DNA of 64,000 nucleotides. It comes from Lactarius indigo. Taxonomy: Eukaryota; Basidiomycota; Agaricomycetes; Russulales; Russulaceae. The translations under genes and the position numbers were made by a program. The notes under the pieces are model-generated. The model was not told where the DNA came from and did not search any database. It saw nothing but the letters and a program-made list of their open reading frames with translations. Each line of letters begins with the position of its first letter. The stretch's first letter is position 1. Positions 32,415-43,041 of this stretch are shown here, piece by piece. The stretch spans positions 248,001 through 312,000 of the forward strand of contig JAFKAC010000069.1 in assembly GCA_025766275.1 (NCBI GenBank). Direction: 5' to 3'.

Positions 32415-33405
32415 GAATCAATTTTATTCCAGGGCAGTATGTAATACAAAGCCGGTCTTCATAAATAGCCGAGAAAAATAACTCAGCTAGGCATCCCCTC
32501 CCAGAGGCGACGAGTTAGGTTCGTAATGGCAAATATGTAAGATGTGGACACCGAAGCACAAGGAACCCTTATAAGGGCACGGAGCACAAAAGGGGGTAGC
32601 ACTTACGGGGCTGTGCTGGGCACAGGGCAACAGTTGAGGTCCAAGAGCTCCTTCATCTGGGGTTTCTGGGGCGCTGGGGGGCGTAAGCAGCTAGTGACTT
32701 TTGAAGGAAGAGGCATAGGTGGTACTCCAGCACGTAGAAGATGTGGAGGGGGTTGGTATTGTGGTCAAGGTAGAAGTGGAATGCCTCACGATGTGCCTTA
32801 GCGTACAAGGGGCGGTGATAAAGTTGGTGGGTGAAAGAGTTGGCCACCTTGCACGCTGGGCAGAGGGAGTCACTCGGCGGTAGGTCGGGGCGGTGTGATA
32901 GGGTGTAGTCAGAGGTGAAGGAGTGGAGGGTGGCGAGTTGCATGGCAGTGGCATGTGCTCTTCGGTTAATATGCACATAGTTATCACTGGGCTTTTTGGG
33001 GGGTATGGCAGCCAGCCATAGGGGGTGGTTGCGTCTGTCAGGTGGTTTGGTGACGTCAATAGAGTGCCCGTAGGCGCGGGGGCGGTGTGGTTTGGATATA
33101 GTTGTGCACCAGTCCGCCACCCAGGAATGAAAGGCGGCGCCTCTGAGTTGTTTCCGAACCCATGTGATGGAGCAGATAGGTTGAGTGGTGGAGGGGGATG
33201 GGTGTTGGCAAGCCTTGAGTGCTGCTTTGCGGGCGCGGGAATCGGGAGCTCTCTTCTGGTCAACCGGCGACCACACAAGGGTAATCCTTGTGTCCCTGGG
33301 CTGTGTGAAGAAAGAAGTGAGGGCGCGGTGCCATGTGAGCACCTCCTTTTGGTTATCAAGGGATCGGTAGGACGTAATGTGAGCCAGAGCAGACTCATTG
33401 TGAGT
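32386..33405 (-). mobile_element. 5'-truncated LINE with poly(A) tail
   Basis: The minus strand ends in about 29 A (plus-strand T run 32386-32414) preceded by AATAAA. Upstream is a frame (about 33405-32653) encoding the end of an RNase H-like domain (TLVWSPVDQKRAPDSRARKA) and a C-terminal Cys/His segment (CPACKVANSFTHQLYH). Non-LTR elements integrate by target-primed reverse transcription and are often 5'-truncated. No endonuclease or RT domain is present. Target duplications were not found. Confidence 0.75.
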
Positions 33406-33688
33406 CTTTAGAATTTCGCATCATTTCCCACGATCCGGCCCGCTTTTACCGCTTCTCCGCCACTCAGATTCAAACTCCGCTTTCTTTACTTTTTCTTTCG
33501 CACTCAAATTTTATTTTCATAAAGTAAATACATAAAATAAAAACTAAAATACAATAAATGTAAATGTAAACAACGCGTAAACAACGCGTGTCTGTGTATC
33601 GGCGCGCGTCCGTGTATCGTTGTTATGCGCATTTAGGTGGGAAGGATGGGTGAACAATTCCAACCACCTTCCCAACCCCCCACTATTT
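33406..33688. other. Upstream region of the MULE gene
   Basis: AT-rich sequence with tandem AACAACGCGT-type motifs near 33570-33610. It probably holds the MULE promoter. I could not find a terminal inverted repeat pairing with the right side. Confidence 0.4.
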
Positions 33689-36412
33689 ATGTCCACCCTG
33701 GAAATTCCCATCGGCCCCCCAATCACCGAAAACACATACGCGTATCGCGTGCACAAGCGAAAGGCACCGGAAGTCACCGTTACAAAATTGCCGCGCGGGA
33801 GCATCACGTACGACAGAGAGAAGGGCGGGGTGACACGGGAATGGGCCGATGAGCCCGAGTTCCTGGCCTGGCTCACAGCCGAGGAGTGTGACAAGACGAT
33901 CGAGCTTGTTGTGAGTCAAATCGTGCGGTCAGATTCACCAATCTGGCGGGAACGCCGCGTGTACAGGTGCGTGAGAGAATACACAGGCGGGAAGCGCGAT
34001 TACAAGAACATTAACAACTGGGAGAGGAAGATCCCATCTAAGAAGATGGGCTGCCAGTGTCGCTTGACGATCAAGCGATATCCACGCACCGAGACAATTC
34101 TCGGGAGGTATGAGGACCAACACGATCACTCGCTTGGCGATGAGAATCTACGGTTCACCAGACTCTCGGATATGACTAAAGACCTTGTCATGGAAATGGT
34201 TCACACTGGGATTGACCCAAAGGCTATTGTGCGTGGCAATTACGTTTTCGTTTTCGGCTGACATTTATTGTCACTAGCTAAAACGCGTGCGGGAATCATG
34301 CACTAGAAGTCAACGCGATTACCATATTACAATGAGCGACATCCGCCGCCTTCATCGGATCGTGGAGAACGAGGAGATCCGTCTTGACGATAATGACGCG
34401 ATCTCCGTGAGGCTATGGGTCACCCAGCTCCAGCAAGCCGGTAGCGCGGCAGTCCTGAAGGACAAGCTGGACCCTCCCCCACTTGAATCTGGGTTATCCC
34501 CAGATTCGTTTGTATTGTGTATTCAAACAGAATTTCAGAAAGAGAGATTCCAAGCACTGGGCTCAAATTTTTTATCTATTGATGCCACTCACAATACTAC
34601 TCAATATACGGGGCTACAGCTTTTCACCCTGCTTGTGAGGGATTCATGGGGTCATGGTGCGCTTTGTGGCGATTTGCCGCTTTCGGATACTTACTTCATT
34701 TCCGCTCCACAGGCGTTCCTGTCGCCTGGATGCTGTCGTCAAACGGCATGGAAGCGACAATAACATATTTCCTAAATTTCGTAAAAAAGCGGAGCCCGGA
34801 AATCACACCCGCGATTGTGATGAGCGATCGCGACCAAGTGCAAATGAATGCAATCAAGGCCATATACTCGGAGTACACACTTCTACTGTGCTGGTGGCAC
34901 GTGCTCCGCGCGATGCGGATGCACTTCCGCACGGAAGAATTCCCGAAACTTTGGGAACGCGTGCGGGAATGGGTAAAAACACACGACCAAAAAGAATTTG
35001 ATTACTGGTGGGAGGAAATGCAGGCCGATCCCATGGCTCCCCAGAGCTTCATTGATTATCTCAAGGTGAATTGGATGCCTGTTGCATCCCTTTGGTCAGG
35101 GACAGCAAGGCAAGATCGCACGATCTTTCAGGAGGGCGATACTAATATGCTTATTGAGTCGTAAGTAGCCTGATCGGACGGAAAATCGCCAAGATCGCTC
35201 ACAATCTATTATTATTCTAGTTATCACCATGTTCTCAAATCTAAGTGGCTCCAGGGGAAGCGAAATTGGCGTGCCGATCATTTAATACACATACTTGTAA
35301 AAGACATGCTCCAAGACTACGTGGTCCGCTACGATGGCCAGGACCTGGGGTTCCAGGGTGCAGATCTGGCCAAGAAACGCCGCGAGGAAATCCTCGCGCG
35401 AACACCAGAAATGAACGCCGAGTCCATCCGCAGCCTCAGCGGTGATCGCTTTTCTGTGCGCTCGGCAACGGACTCTTCACGGGTGTACCTGGTCGACCTC
35501 GGCAAGCAGTCTTGTGATTGCCTGGACTGGCCTAGGATTCGGCTATGCAAACACGTCACTGCCGTCAGCCATTTCTTTGGGGACAATGACCAACGAGTGG
35601 GAGCGGCAGAAGACGCGTCTCCCAAAATAGTTGTGCCAGCCCAGGAAGGTTCGCCAGACACGCGCAGCGATGTGAGTGCAGAAACCACATCAATACTAGA
35701 GAATGTGATTTCTGTTTCAAAGGAATTTCTGGATGACGGCATTCCTTCGTCTCTGGGGACCGTTCGCAGCCTCCAGGCGGTCGAAGCTCACCTGACGGCA
35801 GTTGTTCGTAACTCTCACTCCTCAGACAGCCCGCTCCCGGACAAAGAGGCAATCCCGCCCAATCATCGCTCATGGACCGAGACCGCAGAACAAATGGGGG
35901 CTGTGCGACGACGGAAGCGACCCCGGCCCAGCACCGGATCGTCCCCCGAACCCCCAGCAACAACGCGCATCGGCAACCTCAATCGTAAGCGACCGCGTGT
36001 GAGGATTACGGATCCATACAGTGGCGGTGTTCGCTCTGGCCGTAATGCTGCACCAGACGCACAAACGGCGGCCCAGAATGCTGACGCGCGCGCGCACACC
36101 GCAGTTGCTGCCAACAGCTCGGACCCTCTCTCACAAACCCCAAAACGTGGCCGCAAATGCACGGTCCCAGCTCCATCAAATCCCCCACCTCCTGCCTCCA
36201 CCTTAGTCCCCGGCACGGTAGCGTGGAACCCTCATATTCTCTCGCAGCCCCTGGACCAAATACACGCGGCCACCCCATCTGCTCCACCTCCCTCTGTTCC
36301 CCCCTTGTGGTACCCCATTCCTGCCGCTTACCCTCCTGGCATGTACGCGCACGCCCCATATCACTCGGCATATCCTATATATTGGCCCTATGGCCACTCC
36401 CCCGCCTCCTAA
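33689..36412 (+). CDS. MULE transposase with SWIM zinc finger, four exons
   Basis: Exon 1 (33689-34228) encodes an N-terminal region with a Cys/His motif (MGCQCRLTIKRYPRTE...DQHDHS), probably DNA-binding. Intron 34229-34277 is followed by exon 2 (34278-34656), intron 34657-34712, exon 3 (34713-35160), intron 35161-35220 and exon 4 (35221-36412). All three introns are 49-60 nt, GT-AG, and preserve frame. Exons 2-3 form a MULE DDE domain (FLSIDATHNTTQYTGL; GVPVAWMLSSNGMEA; IVMSDRDQVQMNAI; LLCWWHVLRAM). Exon 4 has a SWIM finger (CDCLDWPRIRLCKH) and a long Pro-rich tail. No stop or frame break is seen, so it may be functional. ATG 33689 is the first in frame. Confidence 0.88.
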
Positions 36413-36540
36413 CTCTACATCCCCACTTTAATTTTTTTTCGGTTCATTTCTTCCACCTTAGGTACGAAATTTCTCTGTTCATATCCTTTATTGGCTGACG
36501 TTCTCACTCCTCCCCCACTTGCGCTCTCCACCGTACATGC

Positions 36541-36688
36541 CTTCACCCTTCGGTTACCTTCCGTTGCCCTTTACCTCCTGCAACGTCTCAAGACACGCTT
36601 CTCTCAGCTTCACCCCTCGGTTACTTTTGCTGCCCTTTACCTCCTGCAGCGTCTCAAGACGCGCCTCTCCCGGCTTCACCCCTCGGTT
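36541..36688. repeat. Tandem repeat, 66-67 bp period, about 2.2 copies
   Basis: Units start CTTCACCC at 36541, 36608 and 36674 and contain CCCTTTACCTCCTGCA. The third copy runs into the palindrome. Confidence 0.85.
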
Positions 36689-38676
36689 ATGAGCCACTTT
36701 GCAGTACCCCTAGGGGTGGACGTAGGGGTGGTGTTATGAGCCACTTTGCAGTACCCCTAGGGGTGGACGTAGGGGTGGTGTTCATTGTAGGCGGGGTTTA
36801 GGCTTTGCCTAGGTATGGGCCTCAGGTGGACTTAAGGCAGTCACCTAGAGCTCATGCAATTCTTATAGGTTTCTGTATATGTGTACATCAAATACTCCAT
36901 ATGCATGCCAAAATGTATTAGGTGCACACATGTCCAAAGACTCAATTAACTCGACCCAAACTCAAGAGTGACACTGAGAAAAGGAGTCCCGGACTCCTCA
37001 CATGTACACCACCCTCTTATAGCCCAATTTCCAGAGCAACACTGAGAAAAGGAGTCCAGGACTCCTCACACATACACCACCCTCTACATCCCCAATTTCC
37101 AGAGTGACACCGAGAAAAGGAGTCCAGGACTCCTCACATGTACACCACCCCCCTCTTACAGCCAAATTTCTAGAGCAACACCAAGAAAAGGAGTCCAGGA
37201 CTCCTCACACGTACACCACCCTCTTACAGCCAAATTTCCAGAGTGACACTGAGAAAAGGAGTCCAGGACTCCTCACACATACACCACCCTCTTACAGCCA
37301 AATTTTCAGAGCGACACCGAGAAAAGGAGTCCCGGACTCCTCATGTACACACCACCCTCTTACAGCCAAATTTCCAGAGCAACACCGAGAAAAGGAGTCC
37401 TGGACTCCTCACATGTACACCACCCCCTTACAGCCAAATTTCTAGAGCGACACCGAGAAAAGGAGTCCAGGACTCCTCACACATACACCACCCTCTTACA
37501 GCCAAATTTCCAGAGTGACACTGAGAAAAGGAGTCCAGGACTCCTCACACGTACACCACCCTCTTACAGCCAAATTTCTAGAGCGACACCAAGAAAAGGA
37601 GTCCAGGACTCCTCACATGTACACCACCCTCTTACAGCCAAATTTCCAGAGCAACACCGAGAAAAGGAGTCCCGGACTCCTCACACATACACCACCCTCT
37701 TACAGCCAAATTTCCAGAGCAACACCGAGAAAAGGAGTCCGGGACTCCTTTTCTCGGTGTTGCTCTGGAAATTGGGCTGTAAGAAATTGGGCTGTAAGAG
37801 GGTGGTGTATGTGTGAGGAGTCCTGGACTCCTTTTCTCAGTGTCACTCTGGAAATTTGGCTGTAAGAGGGTGGTGTATGTGTGAGGAGTCCTGGACTCCT
37901 TTTCTCGGTGTCGCTCTAGAAATTTGGCTGTAAGGGGGTGGTGTACATGTGAGGAGTCCGGGACTCCTTTTCTCGGTGTTGCTCTGGAAATTTGGCTGTA
38001 AGAGGGTGGTGTGTACATGAGGAGTCTGGGACTCCTTTTCTCGGTGTCGCTCTGAAAATTTGGCTGTAAGAGGGTGGTGTATGTGTGAGGAGTCCTGGAC
38101 TCCTTTTCTCAGTGTCACTCTGGAAATTTGGCTGTAAGAGGGTGGTGTACGTGTGAGGAGTCCTGGACTCCTTTTCTTGGTGTTGCTCTAGAAATTTGGC
38201 TGTAAGAGGGGGGTGGTGTACATGTGAGGAGTCCTGGACTCCTTTTCTCGGTGTCACTCTGGAAATTGGGGATGTAGAGGGTGGTGTATGTGTGAGGAGT
38301 CCTGGACTCCTTTTCTCAGTGTTGCTCTGGAAATTGGGCTATAAGAGGGTGGTGTACATGTGAGGAGTCCGGGACTCCTTTTCTCAGTGTCACTCTTGAG
38401 TTTGGGTCGAGTTAATTGAGTCTTTGGACATGTGTGCACCTAATACATTTTGGCATGCATATGGAGTATTTGATGTACACATATACAGAAACCTATAAGA
38501 ATTGCATGAGCTCTAGGTGACTGCCTTAAGTCCACCTGAGGCCCATACCTAGGCAAAGCCTAAACCCCGCCTACAATGAACACCACCCCTACGTCCACCC
38601 CTAGGGGTACTGCAAAGTGGCTCATAACACCACCCCTACGTCCACCCCTAGGGGTACTGCAAAGTGGCTCATAACC
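36685..38676. repeat. 2-kb palindrome made of about 70-bp units
   Basis: Inverted arms run 36685-37740 and 37742-38676 about a centre at 37741. Each arm begins with a tandem pair of 47-bp units (TTATGAGCCACTTTGCAG...), then about 200 bp of unique sequence, then the repeat block. I count 12 units of about 70 bp in the left arm and 10 in the right, each with its own small palindrome around GGAGTCC/GGACTCC. No target duplication is evident. All ORFs here are repeat by-products. It resembles a foldback-type element or an inverted duplication. Confidence 0.92.
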
Positions 38677-38687
38677 CTAATGCTACA

Positions 38688-38891
38688 CTACTTATACTGT
38701 TTACAGGGGTGACACTAGTACAAGGGATGTAACATAGGGTCACAGAGTATAAGACATTGTTCTTCATCTGGGACAAAAGGAATACACAAATGGAGAATAA
38801 GGAGCACAGAACAAAGAAAGTCCAAGCAAAGATGATATCATAGTGACATCACAATAAGGATATAGCTAAAGGTAGAACAAAGTCATAGTAT
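38688..38891 (-). repeat. Relic of a copia LTR
   Basis: About 200 bp match the middle of the copia LTR (acttatactg...gtgacatcacaata...), diverged and truncated at both ends. Its left end abuts the palindrome. Confidence 0.8.
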
Positions 38892-40819
38892 ACACAGTCG
38901 GTGGCTCTGGAGATTGGTTGTGCATGTGAATGAGCCTTTTGGTTGTGGGGGTTTTTGACCACCTGCAAGGCTCCCTGCCAGCACATCCGAGTCTTCTGCC
39001 AGCCCAGTACCCATGCCACATCTCTTGTATGCCAGCTCACTTCCAAGTCTTTGTAACCACAGAAAAGAGTCCCAAAAATCACCAGTTTGTAAGAGTATAA
39101 AGACCAGTAGTCTGAGTAGTACAATACTTTGTCTACTCTTAGTCCTTGAATACAGTCTACTTGTTTAAACCTTTAGATTCCCCTCTCACTTGCCTGCCAA
39201 GTTCTCCCTCCCTCTGGTCACTTAATATGTGACCCTCGACTCTGCTTGCCCATTGCCTTTGGGCTACAACTGAACTGTGACATAAGAGTAGACCTCTTTT
39301 CCTAGCTAGTGAACATGGCACAACGCATTCGACAAACAAACCTGAACCAGAGTCACTCATACCTCAGCAGTAAACAACTGGCATGACACTCCTGAACCAT
39401 GTGATGTACAGTGCAAACAAACGACACAGGAAGCAGGACAGTAGTACACAGACAGCTCATCAGGAAAAACCTCCCATGCTAGCAAGAACAAATTATCAAT
39501 AATTACTAGTAATTGTCAATTATTGCACATTGCTTAGTCCCCTTGATAATTTATTGGGGACTATCTCAATTGTAATAATTAGCACCTAGCTACTGACAAA
39601 TTGTTCAAAAGTTATTTCAGCATTATGTGAATTCACCCACTGACACCCAGTTTGTAAAATAAGGAAAAAAAACATATTTATTGCATGAAATATCTACAGG
39701 TAGCTAGCTACAGGAGTGCAGCACCTACTGCACCTGTCCCTGTTGTTGTGATCACTGCACCGCCCCATCAAAGTCATCGTCATTGATGTTGCAATATTAC
39801 CTCTCTATCACCATTGCCTCACCATTGTGTCCTCACTGTCACCACCTTGTCCTCACTGTCACTCGTAGCTTGCATGTATGCAGTCCTGCTGTGGTCAGGT
39901 CATTGTTGGGCTTGTAGGAGTGGAGATGGGAGGGACCAAGTGAGGCAGTGGCTTTGGGGTTGACGGCAACAGGTGTCATGTCAGAGCAGTTGTGTAAGAC
40001 CTGTGATGAATGTGAGTGTATTGTTACTTACATAGACCGGTACTCATCTGTTTTAAATTTGCAGGGGTGGAACCATCGACAGTGTCTTGAGTGGCAGGTG
40101 CACAGGAGCTTGTATAGGGGCAATAGTGACTAGTTAGTGAGGACGCAAGGGATGAACATATTTGGACTTACAACTATGTTTGATGACACAGCAATGACTA
40201 AGGTGGTAGTGGCAGTGATGACATTGTTGCTGTGCATCAAATGATTGCAGTCATAAGAGCTACATCAGTTGTATAGCAGTGGGAGGACCTGCAATCAATA
40301 AATTAGAATGTTTCAGAGATAAATGAAGAAAAAAAAAAAAGAACGTGCTGTTTTTTTTTTTTCCATTCTGAGGCTTGCACATTGGAGGGGTGGCATCTGA
40401 CTGCCTTGGGTCTGTTATGGGGGGAGCATGATGTGCGGGAGGTAGGCTCAGAAAGTGGAGGAAGGAATGGCAGATGAACCAGTGACGGGGGAGGGGGGAA
40501 CAAGAGATCAGTGAAGGGAAAAGAGTGCATGCACATACAGTACCAAAATGGAACATTGTGGTCCATTATTGTATGAACGAATGTGGGAAAGGCTTCCCAC
40601 GCCCAGACCAATCAACAATAAACGTGACTTGCTTCATTTTTTTGACTTTGCCTTCACGCTTCTGCTCCATTGTCCTGCTCTGTTGTCTCACCTCTCCCCT
40701 GTACAGCACTAGAGTCCACCAGTACCACACCTCCATGCAGAGGTGAAACCAACGAGCCACACCAGGCATCTTCTTTGGTGCTGTCATGCTTGCCATCTTC
40801 TTGCTGCTGTGGAGCGTGC
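38892..40819. other. No gene recognised
   Basis: AT-rich non-coding-looking sequence with an A12/T13 hairpin near 40325-40365. Short minus-strand frames lack recognisable domains. Confidence 0.45.
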
Positions 40820-41343
40820 GACGATGACAGATGACCCCCTCACTTCAACGACAATGACGATACCAGCCACAAGCGGTGACTTTCCACTATGATGGCATCT
40901 CGGCCGTGCGATCCTGACATGGTTATGTATGACCCAGACCCGGACCACCACCACCACCACTGCCACCACATTCCGCCGATGCCCGTGCAGTGTGACCCTA
41001 ACCACAATGAGGACATGGGCAATGACCATGACTATGTCAGCTGCAAGGCAGTAATGGTGACAACGAAGATGACTGCAATGACTGCGGTCACAAAGAAATA
41101 GCAACAACACAAGCACAACTGGATGACGACCTCAACGGCGGGGATGAAGACGACGACAATGACTGTGGCTGTGATGGTGATGAAGACGACGATGGCCGTG
41201 GCTGAAAAGTGGTGACACCTCAAGCACAACTACAGCTACGACGACTGTGATGCGAGGACAATGGCTACAGTGACAATGAGTGACAACAACGGGGTGGCTG
41301 TGGGGATTGCGATCGCGACGATGACTGTGAGGTGACGAAGACT
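40820..41343. repeat. Cryptic GAY/GTG trinucleotide-rich tract
   Basis: Low-complexity sequence dominated by gatgac, gacgac and caccac triplets, producing Asp/His-rich or Val-rich frames on the two strands. It has no gene-like structure. Confidence 0.6.
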
Positions 41344-41351
41344 ACATCAGC

Positions 41352-42327
41352 CAAGGGGGGGCCGGGCCGTGGTTCCGTGACCCGAGGTGGGGGGGGTCGA
41401 CCGAAAGTCTCTAAAAAAATTTGCTTTTTGGGTGTCTAAGGCCAGGCCGATCTGGAAATTTCCCGCTTTTCCCCCGTATCATCTCAGCAATAGTGCATAT
41501 TGTGGGTTTGTAAACCCATGTGGGTACCCGAATATGGGTTTGTGGGTGTGGGTGTGGGTCAGATCTGAGGTACCCGTACAAAACCCATACCTGTTGCATG
41601 GCGGGTTTTTTCAAAGGGATACTAGAATTCTATTTACTACATGTTACTGTACTATTCTATGAGGAATTTCCTTAACTACAGTTACAGTGGCCTGAGCCCC
41701 AACTCCGTCTAAGAGCATCTACAGGTCTTGGGGCATGTGATGCGTCGCAAGGTGTCGCGCACGCGTCCGCGGAACGCGCGCCGTCGCATACAGGTCCGCG
41801 GTGATTGGAGACGTGTTTTTCTCGAAGAGATAAACGTGCATAGACATGCGGCGGGGTCGGGAACAGAAACGAGGTCGGGTTGTTGCAGGTGGTCGAAAAT
41901 GGTTGTGCACGTTTGCGCATAACACAAAACTTCCCATATGTAGTTGTATGAGTCAGAGATACGTCTTGTTCGAGCCAATAAGGCCACGGACAAATGCAGA
42001 AAGCCGGAGAACAAAAAGAATAAGCCACACTGACACTGAACTTAAAAGTTAGGGGAACTCAACTATGATAAATGTAAGCGATGAAGTTGCATGTTCACAG
42101 CTTGGTGGTAGCATACAGCACTCATGGCAATGTTTATAGAACACACAGAAACGTGTGTGGTGCCAGCAGGTTTGGCAGCGATGCACGATGGGGTGGGGTA
42201 ATCTAAGAAATTTCCATATTTGGCCTTTAATTTCCTTTTTGGGGGTAGGGGGGGGGGGGGGTACGGCCCAACCCCTTAAAAAAATTTACCGACCCCGTGC
42301 AATTTTAAGAATTCCGGCCCCCCCTTG
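41352..42327. mobile_element. Non-autonomous hAT-like DNA transposon (976 bp)
   Basis: Perfect 14-bp terminal inverted repeats (CAAGGGGGGGCCGG at 41352-41365 and its complement at 42314-42327) are flanked by an exact 8-bp duplication ACATCAGC (41344-41351 and 42328-42335). An 8-bp duplication and CA-ending GC-rich termini fit the hAT superfamily. No transposase is encoded. Confidence 0.85.
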
Positions 42328-42489
42328 ACATCAGCAAAACAAAATTTGACTAGCCGTGACTAGGGGAACTAGCCCCTACCTATATTTGGGTATCACTAGT
42401 CAGCACTAGTCACAGGCTATTGCTTCTAGTAACTTTTTGTTTTCCTGATGTACTGCCGCTACAACGGCGGCGACAATGTGTGGTAGTGT

Positions 42490-43022
42490 TGATGAACAGC
42501 ATAGACAGAACCAGTACTCACAGAGGCAAAGGGTCTGTGGTGAGATACTAGTGGCAAGCTGGTTAGCAGCAGAGGGGAATGTCAAGCAGTGAAGCAGAGG
42601 GTGTCTGGCACACAGCAGTGAGAGAACTGATGATGGTATTTTACAGAGGAGGAGACATACCTGGCACACAGCAGTGAGAGAACTGATGTGGACCAGGGCG
42701 TACAAGCAGTCTACTTATACTTGTACAGAGGCGTGACACTAATACAAGGAAAGTAACTATAGGTCACAGAATACAAGGGACGCATTGTTCTACAACAGGA
42801 CAAAGGAGTGTGCATATGGAGAACAAGGCGTATAGAACAAGAAGTGTCCAGACCAAGATGATATCATAATACATGATGTCATAGGTGACGCAATGATAGG
42901 TAATAGATTGTACAGATCAAAAGGTATCTAATCTACAAGTCCTGTATATCTAATCTACAGCAGTCCATGCTGCAAGTCCGGTCCGTATGAGCCGCTAAGT
43001 GCGCAAGGGTCACTTATCAACA
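42490..43022 (-). repeat. 3' LTR of copia element 2
   Basis: A 533-bp LTR matching 48129-48661. Confidence 0.95.
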
Positions 43023-43041
43023 TCTCCCCGTGATCTACAAT

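Noticed and set aside
36960..38400. Regular about 70-bp repeats considered as a CRISPR array
   Set aside because: The whole unit is repeated with no variable spacers, the organism is a fungus, and no cas-like gene is present.
36922..38439. Repeated ORFs in both strands of the palindrome (KGVQDSSHIHHPL-like)
   Set aside because: They come from the about 70-bp units, appear as mirror images on the two strands, and carry no independent coding signal.
40889..41101. Asp/His-rich ORF as a metal-binding protein
   Set aside because: The sequence is a trinucleotide-biased low-complexity tract, giving similar biased frames on the other strand.
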